Shown here piece by piece: positions 15,149 to 16,586 of a DNA stretch of 16,586 bases. The notes below the pieces were generated by a model. It did not search any database. It worked only from the letters and a program-made list of their open reading frames with translations, and was not told the origin of the DNA. The stretch covers positions 1 to 16,586 of the forward strand of contig CAVKQI010000055.1 in the NCBI GenBank assembly GCA_963658405.1. The letters are read 5' to 3'. Positions within the stretch are counted from its first letter, which is position 1; every line of letters starts with the position of its first letter. The DNA is from CAG-791 sp963658405. GTDB taxonomy: Bacteria; Bacillota; Clostridia; Lachnospirales; Lachnospiraceae. The translations under genes and the position numbers were made by a program.

Positions 15149-15250
15149 GTAACTGTCTATTCAGAGCCCATTCGTAAAATCGCTGCTACGCAGCTTTCCT
15201 TTTGCTCATGTGGCGTTCTCGCTGCGCTATGACAAACGATGCCGAACCGA
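15149..15250. repeat. Candidate second intergenic repeat family, copy 1 (tatD-rsmA gap)
   Basis: The motif GTAACTGTCTATTCAGAGCC (15149-15168) matches GTAACTGTTCAGAGCC (16535-16550) except for a 4-nt length difference and flanks. Copy 1 continues with a short hairpin (GCTGC/GCAGC with loop TAC, at about 15182-15194). It ends with a segment near 15205-15240 that imperfectly mirrors its beginning (CATTCGT against ACGATG). The arrangement resembles a small non-coding mobile or REP-like element but encodes no protein. The boundaries are approximate. Confidence 0.5.
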
Positions 15251-15271
15251 AGATTTATGCCGCCACTCCTC

Positions 15272-16051
15272 TTACTCTGTCAGTCCGTAGAGTTTTTCTG
15301 CATTCTTTTCTGTAATGTCGATGACTTCCTGTACATCCATACTCCGGATCTCCGCGATCTGTGCCGCCACCAGCGGCAGATAGGCGGAGCTGTTGCGCTC
15401 TCCCCGGTGGGGCACCGGTGTCAGATAAGGGCAGTCCGTCTCCAGCACCAGCCGGTCCATGGGTGCCATTTCCACCACTTCCCGGAGCTTTCTGGCATTC
15501 TTATAGGTCAGCACGCCGCCGATGCCCAGATAAAAGCCCAGTTTCAGAAAGGCAGCTGCCATTTCCTTGCTGTAGGAAAAGCAGTGGATCACTCCGGGTG
15601 TCTTTTCCTCTCTCTTCGGCGCATGGGTCTGCAGAATGGAAAAAGTATCCTCTGCCGCCTCCCGGGAATGAATGATCACCGGCTTGTCCAGTTCCTGCGC
15701 CAGCTGCAGCTGCCGTATGAACCAGCGCTTCTGCACTTCTCTGGGCACTGTCTCCCAGTGATAGTCCAGACCGATCTCGCCGATGGCCAGTGCCTTGGGA
15801 TCCTTCATGCCCTCCCGGATCTGATTCACAATCTCTTCGGACATCTCCGCACACTCCTCCGGGTGAATTCCCAGGGCGAAATAGATCTGGGGATAGGTCC
15901 CGGCCAGTGACTGACACTTCTCCAGACTCTCTATGGTAGAGGCCACATCCACCATACGGCCGATGCCTGCCTGCTTACATTCTTCCAATACATTTTCCAG
16001 ATCGCCCGCAAAAGCCTGATCATCGTAATGGGCATGCGTATCAAAGATCAT
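15272..16051 (-). CDS. tatD: TatD-family metal-dependent DNase
   Basis: A 259-residue amidohydrolase-fold (TIM barrel) nuclease; characterised members remove nucleotides from DNA 3' ends with divalent metals. Metal ligands expected from the family are all present: H6 and H8 in DTHAH, E92 in IGEIGLDYH, H128 in VIIHSRE, H156 in VIHCFS and D206 in LETDCPYL. The C-terminal RGERN motif is at 216-220. The ATG follows AAAGG by 6 nt, and that site follows hairpin 1 of repeat copy E. It is first in the minus-strand series, with a probable promoter at 16242-16270. The family is often next to rsmA in Bacillota, which agrees with this context. Confidence 0.96.
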   Translation of the reverse strand: MIFDTHAHYDDQAFAGDLENVLEECKQAGIGRMVDVASTIESLEKCQSLAGTYPQIYFALGIHPEECAEMSEEIVNQIREGMKDPKALAIGEIGLDYHWETVPREVQKRWFIRQLQLAQELDKPVIIHSREAAEDTFSILQTHAPKREEKTPGVIHCFSYSKEMAAAFLKLGFYLGIGGVLTYKNARKLREVVEMAPMDRLVLETDCPYLTPVPHRGERNSSAYLPLVAAQIAEIRSMDVQEVIDITEKNAEKLYGLTE

Positions 16052-16066
16052 AACGTACCTTTCTAT

Positions 16067-16225
16067 GCCGCTGCCTTGCAGCGGCGTTCCTGAGGAGAAT
16101 TTCGCGCAGGCGAATTCTCCGATAGGATCCCGAATGGATGACGTTTACGTCATCCGTTCGAGCTTAAAAGAAATGCCATCAGGCATTTCTTTTAAGCTTT
16201 ACCTCTCTGCGCCGCCGTAAAACGG
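16067..16225. repeat. Modular palindromic intergenic repeat, copy E (four hairpin modules)
   Basis: This is the fullest copy. Module 1 is an 8-bp stem, 16067-16074 with 16078-16085. Module 2 is at 16094-16120 with loop GCAG and one bulge. Module 3 spans 16131-16160, about 13 bp around GTTTAC, with outer CGAAT/GTTCG pairing. Module 4 is a perfect 17-bp stem, 16161-16177 with 16182-16198, loop ATCA. A small GCCGT/ACGGC hairpin follows at 16213-16225. Modules 1-2 match copies at 6499 and 8191, the left part of module 3 matches 6558, and module 4 matches 17-54. It would form most of the tatD 5' leader, with module 1 placed 6 nt before the AAAGG ribosome binding site. Confidence 0.9.
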
Positions 16226-16241
16226 CATCCTGATTTTCCCC

Positions 16242-16270
16242 ATTATACCCCGACTTCCCGGATGAAAACA
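16242..16270 (-). promoter_or_regulatory. Probable promoter for tatD
   Basis: On the minus strand a perfect -10 box TATAAT (16242-16247) is preceded, after 17 bp, by a weak -35 candidate TGTTTT (16265-16270). Transcription would start near 16235 and run through repeat copy E, giving a leader of about 180 nt before tatD. The -10 is strong but the -35 is poor, so confidence is moderate. Confidence 0.5.
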
Positions 16271-16340
16271 GTTCCAAAACGCCTTAAATCCGCTAATTGT
16301 AGGCTTTTTTCAAATTTTTAAATTTTTTTCAAAAAAGGGC
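16271..16340. other. A/T-rich spacer between the divergent promoters
   Basis: The gap between tatD and tRNA-Lys is about 350 bp. Apart from repeat copy E and the two promoters it holds only long A and T tracts (16305-16336), directly upstream of the tRNA -35 box. They could act as an UP element for the tRNA promoter or bend DNA. No reading frame with a ribosome binding site was seen here. Confidence 0.5.
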
Positions 16341-16369
16341 TTGCAAAACTAAAACGAAGTGGCTATAAT
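16341..16369 (+). promoter_or_regulatory. Promoter for tRNA-Lys
   Basis: TTGCAA (16341-16346) and a perfect TATAAT (16364-16369) are separated by 17 bp. A/T tracts lie immediately upstream. Transcription would start around 16376, about 28 nt before the mature tRNA 5' end. Confidence 0.85.
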
Positions 16370-16404
16370 AACACTTGCGTTGAAAAACAGCGACAAACAA
16401 ATAA

Positions 16405-16477
16405 GCGCTTTTAGCTCAGCTGGTAGAGCACCTGACTCTTAATCAGGGTGTCCAGGGTTCGAGTCCCTGAAGGCGCA
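16405..16477 (+). tRNA. tRNA-Lys (anticodon CTT)
   Basis: A full cloverleaf can be drawn. The acceptor stem is GCGCTTT (16405-16411) with AAGGCGC (16470-16476), including one T-G pair. The D stem is GCTC/GAGC, the anticodon stem CCTGA/TCAGG with loop CTCTTAA (anticodon CTT), and the T stem CAGGG/CCCTG with loop TTCGAGT. The discriminator base is A at 16477. No CCA is encoded, so it must be added after transcription. It reads AAG codons and is the only plus-strand gene in the window. Confidence 0.97.
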
Positions 16478-16480
16478 CTT

Positions 16481-16534
16481 AGAGCACTGTGTCTGTGGAT
16501 CTTAATCGGTTCGTGGGGGCGGTGTTCTTTTTTT
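16481..16534 (+). terminator. Rho-independent terminator of tRNA-Lys
   Basis: AGAGCACTG (16481-16489) can pair with CGGTGTTCT (16520-16528), with two G-T pairs, and is followed directly by a run of seven T (16528-16534). The loop is long (about 30 nt), which weakens the hairpin, but the position just after the tRNA and the T-run make termination likely. Confidence 0.65.
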
Positions 16535-16586
16535 GTAACTGTTCAGAGCCAGGCAAATTTGCAAAAATGAGCGAGTAATGCTTGCA
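16535..16586. repeat. Candidate second intergenic repeat family, copy 2 (cut by window edge)
   Basis: This starts with GTAACTGTTCAGAGCC, matching 15149-15168, immediately after the T-run of the tRNA terminator. The remainder (AATTTGCAAAAATG ... TGCTTGCA) contains TTGCA/TGCAA inverted words and runs off the window, so the element's length is unknown. No coding potential is visible. Confidence 0.5.

Noticed and set aside
16066..16221. A roughly 50-codon open frame on the plus strand through repeat copy E (starting ATGCCGCTGCC)
   Set aside because: The frame follows the palindromic repeat, has no ribosome binding site, and the homologous stretch in copy A is shifted by one base and hits a stop, so the sequence is conserved as structure rather than as protein.
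16281..16310. GCCT/AGGC hairpin followed by six T as a plus-strand terminator
   Set aside because: Only 4 bp of stem with a long loop and no plus-strand gene upstream that would need it.
1..16586. CRISPR array, prophage or insertion-sequence genes
   Set aside because: No regularly spaced direct repeats with unique spacers, no cas, integrase, transposase or phage structural motifs were found; the repeats present are palindromic and dispersed.

Overview
The window looks like chromosomal DNA from an anaerobic Bacillota bacterium, most likely Lachnospiraceae. This rests on recalled family resemblance: a formate-tetrahydrofolate ligase of acetogen/clostridial type, an NhaC-type antiporter, a short DtxR-family regulator, and a TPR protein next to rsmA. 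No database search was possible. Eleven protein genes all lie on the minus strand; the only plus-strand gene is a tRNA-Lys(CTT) at the right edge.

In transcription order (right to left): a gene-free stretch of about 350 bp carries divergent promoters for tRNA-Lys and tatD and the fullest copy of a modular palindromic repeat. Next come tatD and rsmA (DNA/RNA housekeeping), then a 1216-residue protein with an N-terminal TPR-like domain, a Tyr/Gln/Gly-rich low-complexity segment, a long charged linker and a C-terminal AAA+-like domain that has lost its Walker residues. Only 34 bp further on is glgB (glycogen branching enzyme) with an unusual Ala/Lys-rich N-terminal extension. A DtxR-family metal regulator follows.

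Then a surface-glycan-like trio: a UDP-GlcNAc 4,6-dehydratase (PseB-like), a GT2 glycosyltransferase and an ATP-grasp ligase, the last two separated by 4 bp. No aminotransferase or other later pseudaminate-pathway gene is present. The final group is nhaC, a C39-like cysteine peptidase and fhs; the last two overlap by 4 bp and are probably co-transcribed from a promoter ahead of nhaC.

The two most unusual things are (1) the 1216-residue TPR/low-complexity/pseudo-AAA+ protein, which starts at TTG behind a hairpin that pairs its ribosome binding site, and (2) a modular intergenic repeat present in four copies. Its hairpins show compensatory base changes between copies, and in three copies the last hairpin sits just upstream of a gene's ribosome binding site. 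A second short repeated motif (near 15149 and 16535) suggests another intergenic repeat family.
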